This document shows positions 15,157-23,506 of a DNA stretch of 32,385 bases, piece after piece. Position 1 is the stretch's first letter. Each line of letters begins with the position of its first letter. A program made the position numbers and the translations under genes. The stretch comes from Phycisphaerales bacterium. GTDB taxonomy: Bacteria; Planctomycetota; Phycisphaerae; UBA1845; Fen-1342. The notes under the pieces were generated by a model. It ran no database searches. It was not told where the DNA came from and was given only the letters and a program-made list of their open reading frames with translations. The stretch covers positions 1-32,385 of the forward strand of contig JAEUIR010000024.1 of assembly GCA_016795025.1 (NCBI GenBank), in the 5' to 3' direction.

Positions 15157-18015
15157 TTACGGATGCAGGCCGATGAGTTCGTTCAGCAATTGGGGGGCGT
15201 CCTGCGTTCCGCTTCCGGCGTTGTATTGCTCGCTCGAAAGCAACGGAGAGCTCTTGAATACTTGTGTGGTGCTCAGCGGACCAGTGTCCATAATGTCCGT
15301 GGCATCGGACACATGCCGCAAGCCGAGCAGATGGCCGCATTCGTGGGCCACCACAACGCCGACCAGATCGCCCATGTCATTGACTGTGGAATTCGGGAAA
15401 TCGGCAGCGAAGCCGGGGCATTTGATGACAGCGCTTCCGGTCAACGTGTCATTGCGCGGATCGATATAGTCTGCAATCCCGTAAAGCTCAAATTCGTCGA
15501 CGGTGAAGTTTGTCGGTGCGAAGTAGATGGTTTGGAACGGTGCGTCCGGCACACCGTCATCACTCGTCGTGACTTCAACGTCCCAAGTTGCGAACAGCTC
15601 GCGCACTTTCTGAAGGATGCGCGCTTGAAGCGCGGAAGTGTCGTTTGTGGCCAGGCCGACAAAAGTCGCGTCGAATTCGGGGATGTTCTGCGGAGCGATG
15701 TCAGCCACGCGAACGTCGTTTCCGCCGGCGAAATTCAGCCAGATGCGCTGCTGGCGCGGGATGTTGCCGACGCCGCGCTGCACGCGGATGTCGATGCTCG
15801 TGCCGGTGTCGATCACGGCATAATAATTCGGGCTGGAGTGGCCCACGACGAGCTTCGTGTCGGGCGTGAGCAGAACGGCGTTGTCCTGGTACCACGCGAA
15901 GAGCTTCTGATCCGCGTCGAGCAACATCACGCTGTAAACCGGCGCGTTGTATTGATTGGCATAACCCGGCAAATTCGAGAGTGCCAGGAAGATGCGATCG
16001 CCTTCTGACATCGGGCCCAGATCGACGACTTGGCGCTGCGTGGTTTGTTCCACAACGATTGTCGCAGCGTCGCCGATGAGCGGGGCGCGCGGCGTGAAGT
16101 TGTCAATATTGGGGGTGTAATCGTTCACGAGGTTCACCAACGCCGGAGAGTAAGTCCGAACCGGGCTGGAACGATCGGTTTCAACCTGAGCCCACAGGGA
16201 GTATTGCCCGATCGGCACGTTCGTGAGCAGCAAGCCTTGTGGAACCGCGATATTGAGGTCGTTGCCCGAAGGCGGCGATGTGTCGAGCTTGATGGAGTTT
16301 CGCGCGCCGATGCCGACAAGCACCTCACTGTCGTCGGCGTTGAACTGCACCGAGCGGATCGATGAGCTGCACGGCGCGACGGTGCGCTGCAACGCTCCAT
16401 CGGCTACCATCCAGATTCGAAGCGTGCCGTCCGTCGCTCCGCCGGCCACCGACAAGCCGTCATTTGAGAAGGCGATGGACGCGATTCGAGCCGACGCGCC
16501 GGTGAATGTGCGTGTTTCCACACCGCCGGAGATATCCCAGAGTTTGAGCGTTTGATCGTCGCTGCCGGTCAGGATCGACGCTCCATCCGGTGCGAACGCG
16601 ACACCCGTCACCGAGTTTGAGTGGCCGCTCACGACTGTTCCGTTCTGCGTGACCGGAGCGAATGTTACGAGCGTCGCGCCACTGGTCGTGTCCCACAGTT
16701 TCGCGGTTTGGTCGATGCTTCCGGTTAGCAGAACGGTCGGATCGGTCGGCGAGAACGCGACAGAGGTGACGCCGAACGCATGGCCGGTCAGCGTGCGTGC
16801 GACCGAACCGTCGCTAACGTTGAACACGATCGCGCTGGCGTCATCGCTGCCTGTGGCGAACTGCGTTCCGTTTGAGGAAAAGGCGACCGAATTCACCTGC
16901 TGCGCGTGAGCGTTGATTTCGCGGATCACGGTTCCTGAGTTGACATTGCGCAGAACGACTTTTCCGTCGGTCTGGCCGTAGGCGATTAGTGTGCCGTCCG
17001 GTGAAAAGGCAGCGGAGGCGATGGCGGCGGTGTTGTTGCCGAACGTCGTGAGCAGGATTGCCGTGCCCTCGGTGAACAATTGCAGGGTACGGTCGTCGCT
17101 CGCGGTCAGGACACTTGCGCCGCTGGGCGAATACAGAGCGACGCGTACCCGGTCGCTGTGTCCGCCGTAGGTGGCCAGCGTCGAACCGTTCGCGGTGCTG
17201 ATTGTGATCGCTTTTGCGTCACACGGGTCGGAGTCGCCGTCGAGGCCGGCGGTGATGAGCCGCGGCACGCCTTGCTCGACATTGAAAACGGCTTGAACCC
17301 ACAGCGTCGAATCGTTTGATACGACGATGTTGGACACGGTGGAAGGCGGCGTGCGGAATGCGATCGTCGGGGTGCGAATTCCAATGACGATGATTTGCTC
17401 GGACGACCCCGTAACGCCGGTGTTGTCCGTGACTGTCAGGCGAACGCGGAATGTGCCGGAGCGCGTGAAAGTGTGCGCGACGACGGGCAGCACTTCGGTG
17501 GAGCCGTCACCGAAGTCCCAGCGATAGCGCGCGATGGTTCCATCCGGGTCTCGCGAGCCGCTTGCGTCGAATGCAATCACCGCCGGTGCGAATTCGGCGG
17601 CAGTGCGGTCCACTCGAATCGCGGCGATGGGCGCTTCGGTGACGGCGATGGTTAGCGTCCGTGAAGCGGAGACTCCCAATTCGTCGACCAGCGTCAGGCG
17701 AACGTCATAGTTGCCGGTTGCGGTGAACGTGTGCGTCGGGCTGATATCGCGGCTGGTCTGGCCGTCATCGAAATCCCACGTGCGGTTGATGATCAGACCG
17801 TCGTCAGAACTTGTAGAAGAACTGAATCGGACGGTGAGCGGCACGACGCCGCGAACGACGTCGGTGGAAATAATGGGTGTTGGCGGCAGATTGAATCCGG
17901 TCCCACTTCCGTCGCCGGTCGGGCCGCCCGTCTGAAAACAGCCGGACAGATCGAGTTGCAGGAGGATTGCCGGCAGGGCGACGGCAAATAGAACTGTGGG
18001 ACGCCGGTAGTGCAT
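15157..18015 (-). CDS. Lipoprotein with PKD domains, WD40 propeller and metzincin-type protease
   Basis: 952 residues. The signal peptide ends in the lipobox LSGC (23-26), so it should be lipid-anchored outside the cytoplasm. Two PKD domains follow (about 47-128 and 132-215; RTWDFDDGQT, RYRWDFGDGST). About seven WD40 repeats then occupy roughly 265-590 (GHSDRV, AHAQQVNSVAFSSNGTQFAT, TGHAFGVTSVAFSP, SGSDDQTLKLWD-type blades). A linker of unclear fold leads to a C-terminal protease-like domain with the zinc motif HECGHLLGLRH (891-901) and a Met-turn DIMDTG (Met909). His891, His895 and His901 are the expected zinc ligands and Glu892 the base. AGGAG lies 7 nt before the ATG. The domain order is unusual; substrate unknown. 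Confidence 0.88.
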   Translation of the reverse strand: MHYRRPTVLFAVALPAILLQLDLSGCFQTGGPTGDGSGTGFNLPPTPIISTDVVRGVVPLTVRFSSSTSSDDGLIINRTWDFDDGQTSRDISPTHTFTATGNYDVRLTLVDELGVSASRTLTIAVTEAPIAAIRVDRTAAEFAPAVIAFDASGSRDPDGTIARYRWDFGDGSTEVLPVVAHTFTRSGTFRVRLTVTDNTGVTGSSEQIIVIGIRTPTIAFRTPPSTVSNIVVSNDSTLWVQAVFNVEQGVPRLITAGLDGDSDPCDAKAITISTANGSTLATYGGHSDRVRVALYSPSGASVLTASDDRTLQLFTEGTAILLTTFGNNTAAIASAAFSPDGTLIAYGQTDGKVVLRNVNSGTVIREINAHAQQVNSVAFSSNGTQFATGSDDASAIVFNVSDGSVARTLTGHAFGVTSVAFSPTDPTVLLTGSIDQTAKLWDTTSGATLVTFAPVTQNGTVVSGHSNSVTGVAFAPDGASILTGSDDQTLKLWDISGGVETRTFTGASARIASIAFSNDGLSVAGGATDGTLRIWMVADGALQRTVAPCSSSIRSVQFNADDSEVLVGIGARNSIKLDTSPPSGNDLNIAVPQGLLLTNVPIGQYSLWAQVETDRSSPVRTYSPALVNLVNDYTPNIDNFTPRAPLIGDAATIVVEQTTQRQVVDLGPMSEGDRIFLALSNLPGYANQYNAPVYSVMLLDADQKLFAWYQDNAVLLTPDTKLVVGHSSPNYYAVIDTGTSIDIRVQRGVGNIPRQQRIWLNFAGGNDVRVADIAPQNIPEFDATFVGLATNDTSALQARILQKVRELFATWDVEVTTSDDGVPDAPFQTIYFAPTNFTVDEFELYGIADYIDPRNDTLTGSAVIKCPGFAADFPNSTVNDMGDLVGVVVAHECGHLLGLRHVSDATDIMDTGPLSTTQVFKSSPLLSSEQYNAGSGTQDAPQLLNELIGLHP

Positions 18016-18191
18016 GGACTGCTCCTATGGAATTTCGGACCCGCGCGGGGTCCGCATTGTCCGTCTTAGTATGAGGCGGACAAAGAGTCGCATCAAGGGC
18101 TGGACGAGCCGTGCTATGATGTTTCAGCAGCGAGTCGGCAAAATTTGCCGATTTCGGGTTTCGTCCCCATTCGCCCAGGAGCGAACGGCCC
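18016..18191. promoter_or_regulatory. Divergent regulatory region between the two lipoprotein genes
   Basis: 176 nt. For the minus-strand gene, TTGATG (18096-18091), 17 nt, then CATACT (18073-18068) form a plausible promoter. For the plus-strand CAP gene, TATGAT at 18115-18120 is a good -10 with a weak -35. Three inverted repeats are present: CGGACCC / GGGTCCG (18036-18054), TTGTCCG / CGGACAA (18057-18083) and CGGCAAA-A-TTTGCCG (18136-18150), the last just after the CAP-gene -10. These could be operators or leader hairpins. Confidence 0.5.
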
Positions 18192-18860
18192 ATGCGACAG
18201 TCGATTCGTCTGACCGCAATCGGAATCGTGATTAGCCTGAATCTCGCCGGGTGCCCGGTCCAGTCGAGCCTGAGCGATCTCACCGGCGACCAAATCGCCG
18301 GCGGAACGACGTCGAACACCAACGCCGCGAGCAACCAGACCGGTGGCACCTCGATCGACGATTCGTCCTCAAACTCTTCGACGACCCGTGTCAGCCCGAG
18401 TTCCGCGGTCACCAGCGATGAACTAACGGATCGATTCCCCGGCTGTCAATCGCCCAACGAGGAAGCAGCCTGGCGGGCGCAAGTCCTCATGCTGGTGAAT
18501 CGCGAGCGGTCGTCGCGGGGGCTCGCCACGCTGATCGAAAACGCCACGCTGCAAGGCCAAGCGGAAGAATATGCCTGCGAGTTGATCCACTATGACTATT
18601 TCGCTCATGAGAACCCGGTGACCGGCTCGACGCTGGGCGATCGGTCGCTGGAATTCGGCTATGACTACATGGTGGTCGGCGAAAATCTGGCCGCCGGCCA
18701 AACGACGCCGGAGCGCGCCGTTGCTGACTGGATGAACAGCCCGGGTCATCGGGCAAACATTCTCGACGAGCGGTTCACCGAAATCGGGATTGCGGTGCGC
18801 ATCGGCGGGGATTACGGCATCTATTGGGTGCAGGAATTCGGGCGACCGTTCAAGCGGTGA
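18192..18860 (+). CDS. CAP/SCP-domain lipoprotein
   Basis: 222 residues. The signal peptide ends in the lipobox LAGC (18-21). A Ser/Thr/Asn-rich linker (about 22-75) leads to a CAP (cysteine-rich secretory protein, antigen 5, PR-1) domain with LVNRERSSRGLATL, HYDYFAHENPVTG, VVGENLAAGQTTPERAVADW and SPGHRANILDERFTEIGIAV. The His and Glu residues of the CAP cavity are present. Bacterial CAP proteins are extracellular and of uncertain biochemical role. AGGAG lies 10 nt upstream. It is transcribed away from the WD40-protease lipoprotein and may be co-regulated with it. Confidence 0.88.
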   Translation: MRQSIRLTAIGIVISLNLAGCPVQSSLSDLTGDQIAGGTTSNTNAASNQTGGTSIDDSSSNSSTTRVSPSSAVTSDELTDRFPGCQSPNEEAAWRAQVLMLVNRERSSRGLATLIENATLQGQAEEYACELIHYDYFAHENPVTGSTLGDRSLEFGYDYMVVGENLAAGQTTPERAVADWMNSPGHRANILDERFTEIGIAVRIGGDYGIYWVQEFGRPFKR

Positions 18861-19388
18861 ACGAGCTTTTTGCCGTGATGAGGGGTGGGGGGGGGGTACA
18901 AAAAAGCCTTCCCGGACGTGGAAATGGTGAAGTCTCGTTGCGTAACATCGGCCAACAGGTCGGTGTCGGCGGATTCCCCAACACGTCGGCATCGGCCTTT
19001 TGGGGTAGAGGGGTTCTCCCCGTCTGTCAGTCTTATCACACGAACCGCGGAGTTCAAACGTGCGTTTTCTATTGACCCCCGAGCGCGTACGCATCGCGAT
19101 TTATTTTGTCGCGATATATGCCGCAATGTGCTGATCCCTGACGCGCGCATGATGCTATCAGGTGGATTCCGGTCTGCATGAAATGCCGCCGCATCATGCA
19201 CCGGTTCGTCCGAGAAGCCATCGGCTAGGTGACACGCGACGCCGGTTTTCGCGGGGCCGATCCTTAGTTCCGCAAATCGAACTGCTGAAACTACGTCAAT
19301 TTGCCATTGTGAAGACCAAGTCCTCGTCGGCAATTGCATACTTCCTGCGAGGCCCGGCGCGGCGCGCCGTGGCTGAGAGGGGAAATTC
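18861..19388. other. 528-nt region without a recognisable gene
   Basis: Short open frames here have no family features. A run of ten G lies at 18887-18896, just after the CAP gene. A palindrome ATCGCGA-N9-TCGCGAT spans 19093-19115 and overlaps AT-rich sequence (TATTTTG, TATATG) that could hold a promoter for the receiver/HD-GYP pair. The last bases, GAGAGGGG, form the ribosome binding site of the next gene. I found no riboswitch or tRNA. Confidence 0.5.
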
Positions 19389-19928
19389 GTGAACACAGCA
19401 GCTCGCCGCGCGACAGCAGCGCCACCGATGGCGGCCGTTGACGCCAGAACACGTCGCGTTCTGATTTTGCATCAACAATCCGGCGTCTGCCGGGCGCTCG
19501 GACCCTGGCTTCAGCAACGCGGACACCTGGTGCACCTGGTTGTCAGCGTTTCGCATGTTCGCGGCACGCTCGCGCAATGGCCGGCGGACCTGGTGGTGGT
19601 CGATCTGGATGATTCCGGCGATCGAGCGGTCTCGTTGATTAACCATCTCCGCGAAGCCGCTCACGCAGTCAAGCGTTTTATCGTCATCAGCGGACGCTCC
19701 GAAGCGGAGCAGATCCTCGCCACGATCGACGAACCCCGGATGCATGTGTACTTGAGGCCGTTCAGCCCTCAGCGCCTGCTGCGCGACATTGAGACGTTGC
19801 ACGCGCCGCCTGCCGGGGTGGTCGGGCCGTCGCCAACGGCGGCGAGCATTTCGCGATTTGTCGTCGAGGGCGCGATGCCGGTTGCGATGCCGGCCGAGCA
19901 GCGCCGTTCGGTGGGGGACATCGTATGA
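19389..19928 (+). CDS. Degenerate receiver-like protein
   Basis: 179 residues. The segment RRVLILHQQSGVCRALGPWL, then PADLVVVDLDDSGDRAVSLI, FIVISGRSEAE and VYLRPFSPQRLLRDIE follows the alternating strand-helix order of CheY-like receivers. The candidate phospho-acceptor is the Asp in VVVDLDD. The acidic pair after strand 1 is replaced (HQQ), and the invariant Lys before Pro-Phe is Arg, so normal Asp phosphorylation is doubtful. The start is GTG with AGGGG about 8 nt upstream. The stop TGA overlaps the ATG of the HD-GYP gene (ATGA), suggesting the two proteins work together. Confidence 0.7.
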   Translation: MNTAARRATAAPPMAAVDARTRRVLILHQQSGVCRALGPWLQQRGHLVHLVVSVSHVRGTLAQWPADLVVVDLDDSGDRAVSLINHLREAAHAVKRFIVISGRSEAEQILATIDEPRMHVYLRPFSPQRLLRDIETLHAPPAGVVGPSPTAASISRFVVEGAMPVAMPAEQRRSVGDIV

Positions 19929-21169
19929 CGCCCCACGATGGTACGTTGATGCTCGAAGTCGGGTCGGAATCACCGGCCGGGCAGGCGCCGGATGCGTCGG
20001 AGGATGTGTCGCGCCTATTGGACGAGAACGAATCCTTGGGGCGCGAACTGCTTCGCTGTTACGAGCAGATGAGCCTCTTGTTTGAAATCACCGAGAACAT
20101 CGCGCATCTGGGGGACGCGGCCACGATTCAGGCTGCCCTGATTCGTCGCTATGGGTCGATGCTGAACGTCGGCGCGCTGCTGCTCGAGGACGGAACGCGC
20201 TGCCAGGTGATCGATGGCTATGAATCGCTGGGGCGTCCGTTACCGGCGAACGGCGGCGTGATTCGCGCGGCGCTGCACGGCGAAATTCAGCGCGTTCGCG
20301 AATCGCAGCGGGCGCTGACCTGCCGACTCGACGCGCCTGGATCGTCAGTCGAGTTGCGCGGCGCTCATGCGATGCTGGGGTCGCTGCAGCAATGCAATGC
20401 GCCGCAGATCGTGCTGATCGCGCTGCGTCATCACTCGGACGCACCATTCGACACGGGCGAGCGACTGGCGGCCGAAAGCGTTCTGGGCTACGGCGGCCAT
20501 ATTCTGACAAATGCACTCATGCTGCGTCAGGTGCAGCAGATGGCGATGGAGACAGTGCGAGCGCTGGCGAACGCCATCGACGCAAAAGATAACTACACAC
20601 GCGGCCATTCGGAGCGCGTGGGCTGGCTGGCGAAGTTTCTGGGGCGGGCGCTGGGTTTGCCGCCTGCGGAGTTGCAGCATGTCGAATGGGCCGGCCTGCT
20701 CCACGACGTCGGCAAGATCGGCGTGCCGGAGTGGATTCTCAACAAGCCGGGGCCGCTCACATCCGAAGAAACGGCCGAGATGCAGAAGCACCCGCGATTA
20801 AGCTACGAGGTGCTCAAACCGATCGCGAGCCTGGAATCGATTCTGCCCGGTGTGCTGTATCACCACGAAAACCACGACGGCAGCGGCTATCCCGAGCGGA
20901 TTCGCGGTGAGGATATCCCGCTCATCGCGCGTATTCTGCATGTTGTGGATATTTTTGACGCGCTCACCTCGACCCGCGCGTATCGCACGCAATACAGCAT
21001 CGATCGCGCGATGGAGATTTTGCGCGAAGGCGCCGGCCGAGTCACTGATCCCCGCATCACCGACGTGTTCATCCGCTCGTTCCGGCAATACATGCGCGAT
21101 TCGCAGGCGGATTACCTGGAGCGTTTCGCGCACATCGCGCTCGGCCCCGCTCCGGCGGCATCGGACTAA
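19925..21169 (+). CDS. HD-GYP domain protein, probable cyclic-di-GMP phosphodiesterase
   Basis: 414 residues. A short coiled stretch (about 25-55) precedes a GAF-like region (about 60-200). The HD-GYP domain follows: GHSERV (His228), LLHDVGKIGVPEWILNKPG (His260-Asp261), KHPRLSYEVL, YHHENHDGSGYP (GYP at 321-323), VVDIFDALTSTRAYR. All metal ligands of the HD-GYP core are visible. The family hydrolyses cyclic-di-GMP, a second messenger for surface attachment and motility. It overlaps the receiver-like gene by 4 nt and precedes a pilin-like gene by 80 nt. No GGDEF cyclase is in the window. Confidence 0.9.
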   Translation: MTPHDGTLMLEVGSESPAGQAPDASEDVSRLLDENESLGRELLRCYEQMSLLFEITENIAHLGDAATIQAALIRRYGSMLNVGALLLEDGTRCQVIDGYESLGRPLPANGGVIRAALHGEIQRVRESQRALTCRLDAPGSSVELRGAHAMLGSLQQCNAPQIVLIALRHHSDAPFDTGERLAAESVLGYGGHILTNALMLRQVQQMAMETVRALANAIDAKDNYTRGHSERVGWLAKFLGRALGLPPAELQHVEWAGLLHDVGKIGVPEWILNKPGPLTSEETAEMQKHPRLSYEVLKPIASLESILPGVLYHHENHDGSGYPERIRGEDIPLIARILHVVDIFDALTSTRAYRTQYSIDRAMEILREGAGRVTDPRITDVFIRSFRQYMRDSQADYLERFAHIALGPAPAASD

Positions 21170-21249
21170 CTCGGCCGAATCAAAGATTGCCGCCGCTTTG
21201 CCCGATGCGCTGGTGTAGAGTTGCACAATCTTCCAGAGGACATCACGCA

Positions 21250-21780
21250 ATGCGCCATCGCGAAGCCCCGCGCGGCATCACTGTTGTCGAAGTCATCATC
21301 GTCGTGATCATCGTCGGATTGATCGCGGCGCTGGCGATTCCGAAGTTCAGCCGCGGCGCCACGGCGCAAAACGACGCGCAATCGCTGCGCAACCAGGTCT
21401 CGGTGCTCCGAAACGCGATTGAGATGTACTATTACGATCATGCCGCGTACCCTGCTGGGAAGGGCACCGGACGCGCGGCGGCCGGCTCATTCGCGGCGTT
21501 CAAACAGCAACTCACGATGTTCAGCGATCGCGATGGAAATGTCTCCGAGGAGCGCTCCGCCCGTTTTGCGTTCGGGCCATACCTGCGGCGTGGCATTCCG
21601 GGCTGCGCGTGCGGCGGCGCTGAGGTGAGGAACGAAGTTGTTGTAATCGAAGGAACGGCCAGGCCCGCGTATCAGGCGGACCAGCCGAACGCGGGCTGGG
21701 TCTACAACATGCATACGGGCGAAATCTGCGCGAACAGCAACGGGGTTGATGCGCAGGGCACGGCGATGGATCGGTATTAA
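21250..21780 (+). CDS. Type IV pilin / type II secretion pseudopilin-like protein
   Basis: 176 residues. A short leader MRHREAPRG is followed by ITVVEVIIVVIIVGLIAALA, with Gly at -1 and Glu at +5, as expected for prepilin peptidase cleavage and methylation. The globular part carries LRNAIEMYYYDHAAYPAG, which is typical of GspG-like pseudopilins, and a Cys pair (CACGG). The open frame extends to 21187, but the ATG at 21250, with AGAGGA upstream, gives the correct leader length. No pilus or secretion assembly genes are nearby, so it may be used by a system encoded elsewhere. It ends in TAA directly at the base of a long hairpin. Confidence 0.85.
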   Translation: MRHREAPRGITVVEVIIVVIIVGLIAALAIPKFSRGATAQNDAQSLRNQVSVLRNAIEMYYYDHAAYPAGKGTGRAAAGSFAAFKQQLTMFSDRDGNVSEERSARFAFGPYLRRGIPGCACGGAEVRNEVVVIEGTARPAYQADQPNAGWVYNMHTGEICANSNGVDAQGTAMDRY

Positions 21781-21845
21781 GCTTGACTTTTGCCGTTTTT
21801 GAATGCACCAAGAATGGCTGCATTCAAAAACGGCAAAAGTCGAGC
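21781..21845. repeat. Long 27-bp inverted repeat (hairpin) after the pilin gene
   Basis: Arms 21781-21807 and 21819-21845 pair along 27 bp with a single G-T wobble; the loop is 11 nt. It begins immediately after the pilin stop codon. The stem is far longer than a usual terminator and there is no U-tract after it. It probably blocks or protects transcripts of the two converging genes, but could be a recent palindrome or remnant of a small element. Confidence 0.75.
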
Positions 21846-21865
21846 TAATGTTTCGTCAACTCCGA

Positions 21866-21908
21866 ATTGACGGGGAGCACCGGTGAGACGCCGATGCTCC
21901 CCGTCAAT
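21866..21908. terminator. Second inverted repeat between the convergent genes
   Basis: ATTGACGGGGAGCA (21866-21879) pairs perfectly with TGCTCCCCGTCAAT (21895-21908), a 14-bp stem with a 15-nt loop. It lies 17 nt beyond the minus-strand HAF gene stop. There is no U-tract, so it is a terminator-like or mRNA-end hairpin. Confidence 0.6.
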
Positions 21909-21925
21909 AGACGAATGACGGAACA

Positions 21926-23506
21926 CTAGGGGCAACCCGCGCTGGTTAGGCACTGTACAAACGAATCAATGTCGAAGTTGTTCATGAATCCATCGTGATT
22001 TACGTCTCCGTAGCGAATGTCGCAGCTCGGATATGCGGCCGCGTAATCCTCTGGCGCAGTGAGCGCGAGCACGAATGGATCGATGTCGAAGTTGTTGACC
22101 GCGCAATCGCAGTTCATGTCGCCTGTTCGAATCAACTGCCAATGCGCCGCATCGCTCGCACGTTGTCCGCACGTATTTGAAACGGTGCAGCGGAACGCAT
22201 AGTCCGAAACCTGAACGCATGGCGATAGAGACGCCTGCATGCTCGCGGCATTCGGCGTATCCGCCACAACATTGCCGCCGCACGGCAACGCGGTCTGACC
22301 GATCTGGAGATCAATCCAGCCGCTTTCGTCTGCATTTACCTGCCATTGAAAAGCGACGTTCGGCGAACTGGTATCGATTGAAAACGTCACGGGGAATCCG
22401 CTGCATGCGCGGATTCCCGCAGGCTGCTGCGTGATTTCCGGCGCGCAAAGCGATGGAAGACCGCGCACAACCCATCCGCGAAGCTGTCCATTGAATCGCC
22501 CGGCGCCGACCAGCGCGGTTCCGTCGGAACTGATGGCATAGCAATAGCTCAGGCTCCAACCGGTCAGATTCACTCCGAGCGATGTGAGAACCGGCGACAA
22601 CGCCCGCATGCCGTTGGTCTTGTCCCAAATCACCGCGCCGGCTTCGTCATATCCCACGACGACCTCACCGGTTGAGCTGATCCCCGTCGCATACGAGAGG
22701 GTTCGCCCCGTCGCCACTCCGAGATCCTGCATGGAATTGTCCGCGCGGCTCCAGAGAAATGCCCGCACCCCGTTCGATGAATCGCTGAATCCGGTGACAT
22801 ACTGCCCGTCGGAGGAAATCGCGCTGGCTTCTGAGTACAGGCCGCCGGGCAGGGCTCCGATTCGCTCCATGCCGCTCGATGCCGACCAGTACATGGCGAG
22901 TTTTGCCGACAACATCCCGCTATACCCAGCGCCGGCTGATCCGTCGGCACTCAGCGCGTAAAGCGCCGCCGCTTCGTCGCTCGGGATCGTTCCGAGGTCT
23001 TCCAGGCCGCCAATCTCGGTCCAACGCAGCGCGTGACCTGCGCCGGCGGATGACGGTCCGCCGCCCACCACGAATCCATCCGCGCTCATTGCAAACCCGT
23101 AGGATACATTTTGGCCCGCCAAAGTGCCCAAATCCTGTATGCCGCCCGCCGGCGTCCACAGAAACACGTGACCGCCGCCGGGTATTGTCCCCATTCCCGT
23201 CACAATGTCGCCTTCGGCCGACACCGCGAAGCCGAGCGTGCGGACGCCGCCCGGCAACACACCCAGGTTCTGAAGCCCCCCGGTTGGCGTCCAACGCACG
23301 GCGCGAAGCGCGCTTCCATAACTCGAATAACCCACGACGGCCGAGCCGTCCGCATTGACCGCGAACGCTTCGGAGTTACCAGTGGGGGAGAGAATTCCGA
23401 TGGACTGGATTGACTGGGCGAGGATCGTCGGTGAAAACCCTGCACCGAGTATCGCCAACGTTGCAAGCCGCAGCAGGCGGCCGTTTCCGTTTGTGTTCCG
23501 CTTCAT
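21926..23506 (-). CDS. Secreted HAF-repeat protein with Ig-like and dockerin-like C-terminus
   Basis: 526 residues. The signal peptide is RLATLAILGAGFSPTILAQS. About eight HAF-type repeats follow (blades such as VRWTPTGGLQNLGVLPGG, AVSAEGDIVTGMG, FLWTPAGGIQDLGTL), expected to form a beta-propeller. A Cys-containing Ig-like region (about 345-455; ITQQPAGIRACSGFPVTFSI) comes next. The final 65 residues contain two dockerin-type repeats, GDMNCDCAVNNFDIDPFVLA and GDVNHDGFMNNFDIDSFVQC. These resemble calcium-binding DxNxDG loops; the first has Cys for Gly. Such tails are frequent on secreted planctomycete proteins; their partner is not known here. AGGAG lies 8 nt before the ATG. Confidence 0.85.
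   Translation of the reverse strand: MKRNTNGNGRLLRLATLAILGAGFSPTILAQSIQSIGILSPTGNSEAFAVNADGSAVVGYSSYGSALRAVRWTPTGGLQNLGVLPGGVRTLGFAVSAEGDIVTGMGTIPGGGHVFLWTPAGGIQDLGTLAGQNVSYGFAMSADGFVVGGGPSSAGAGHALRWTEIGGLEDLGTIPSDEAAALYALSADGSAGAGYSGMLSAKLAMYWSASSGMERIGALPGGLYSEASAISSDGQYVTGFSDSSNGVRAFLWSRADNSMQDLGVATGRTLSYATGISSTGEVVVGYDEAGAVIWDKTNGMRALSPVLTSLGVNLTGWSLSYCYAISSDGTALVGAGRFNGQLRGWVVRGLPSLCAPEITQQPAGIRACSGFPVTFSIDTSSPNVAFQWQVNADESGWIDLQIGQTALPCGGNVVADTPNAASMQASLSPCVQVSDYAFRCTVSNTCGQRASDAAHWQLIRTGDMNCDCAVNNFDIDPFVLALTAPEDYAAAYPSCDIRYGDVNHDGFMNNFDIDSFVQCLTSAGCP

Noticed and set aside
18885-19181. A 98-codon plus-strand open frame after the CAP gene
   Set aside because: It starts within a poly-G run, has no ribosome binding site and no family features.
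19201-19300. A possible riboswitch upstream of the receiver/HD-GYP pair
   Set aside because: The sequence does not contain the conserved core of the cyclic-di-GMP or other riboswitches I know; only short stems are visible.
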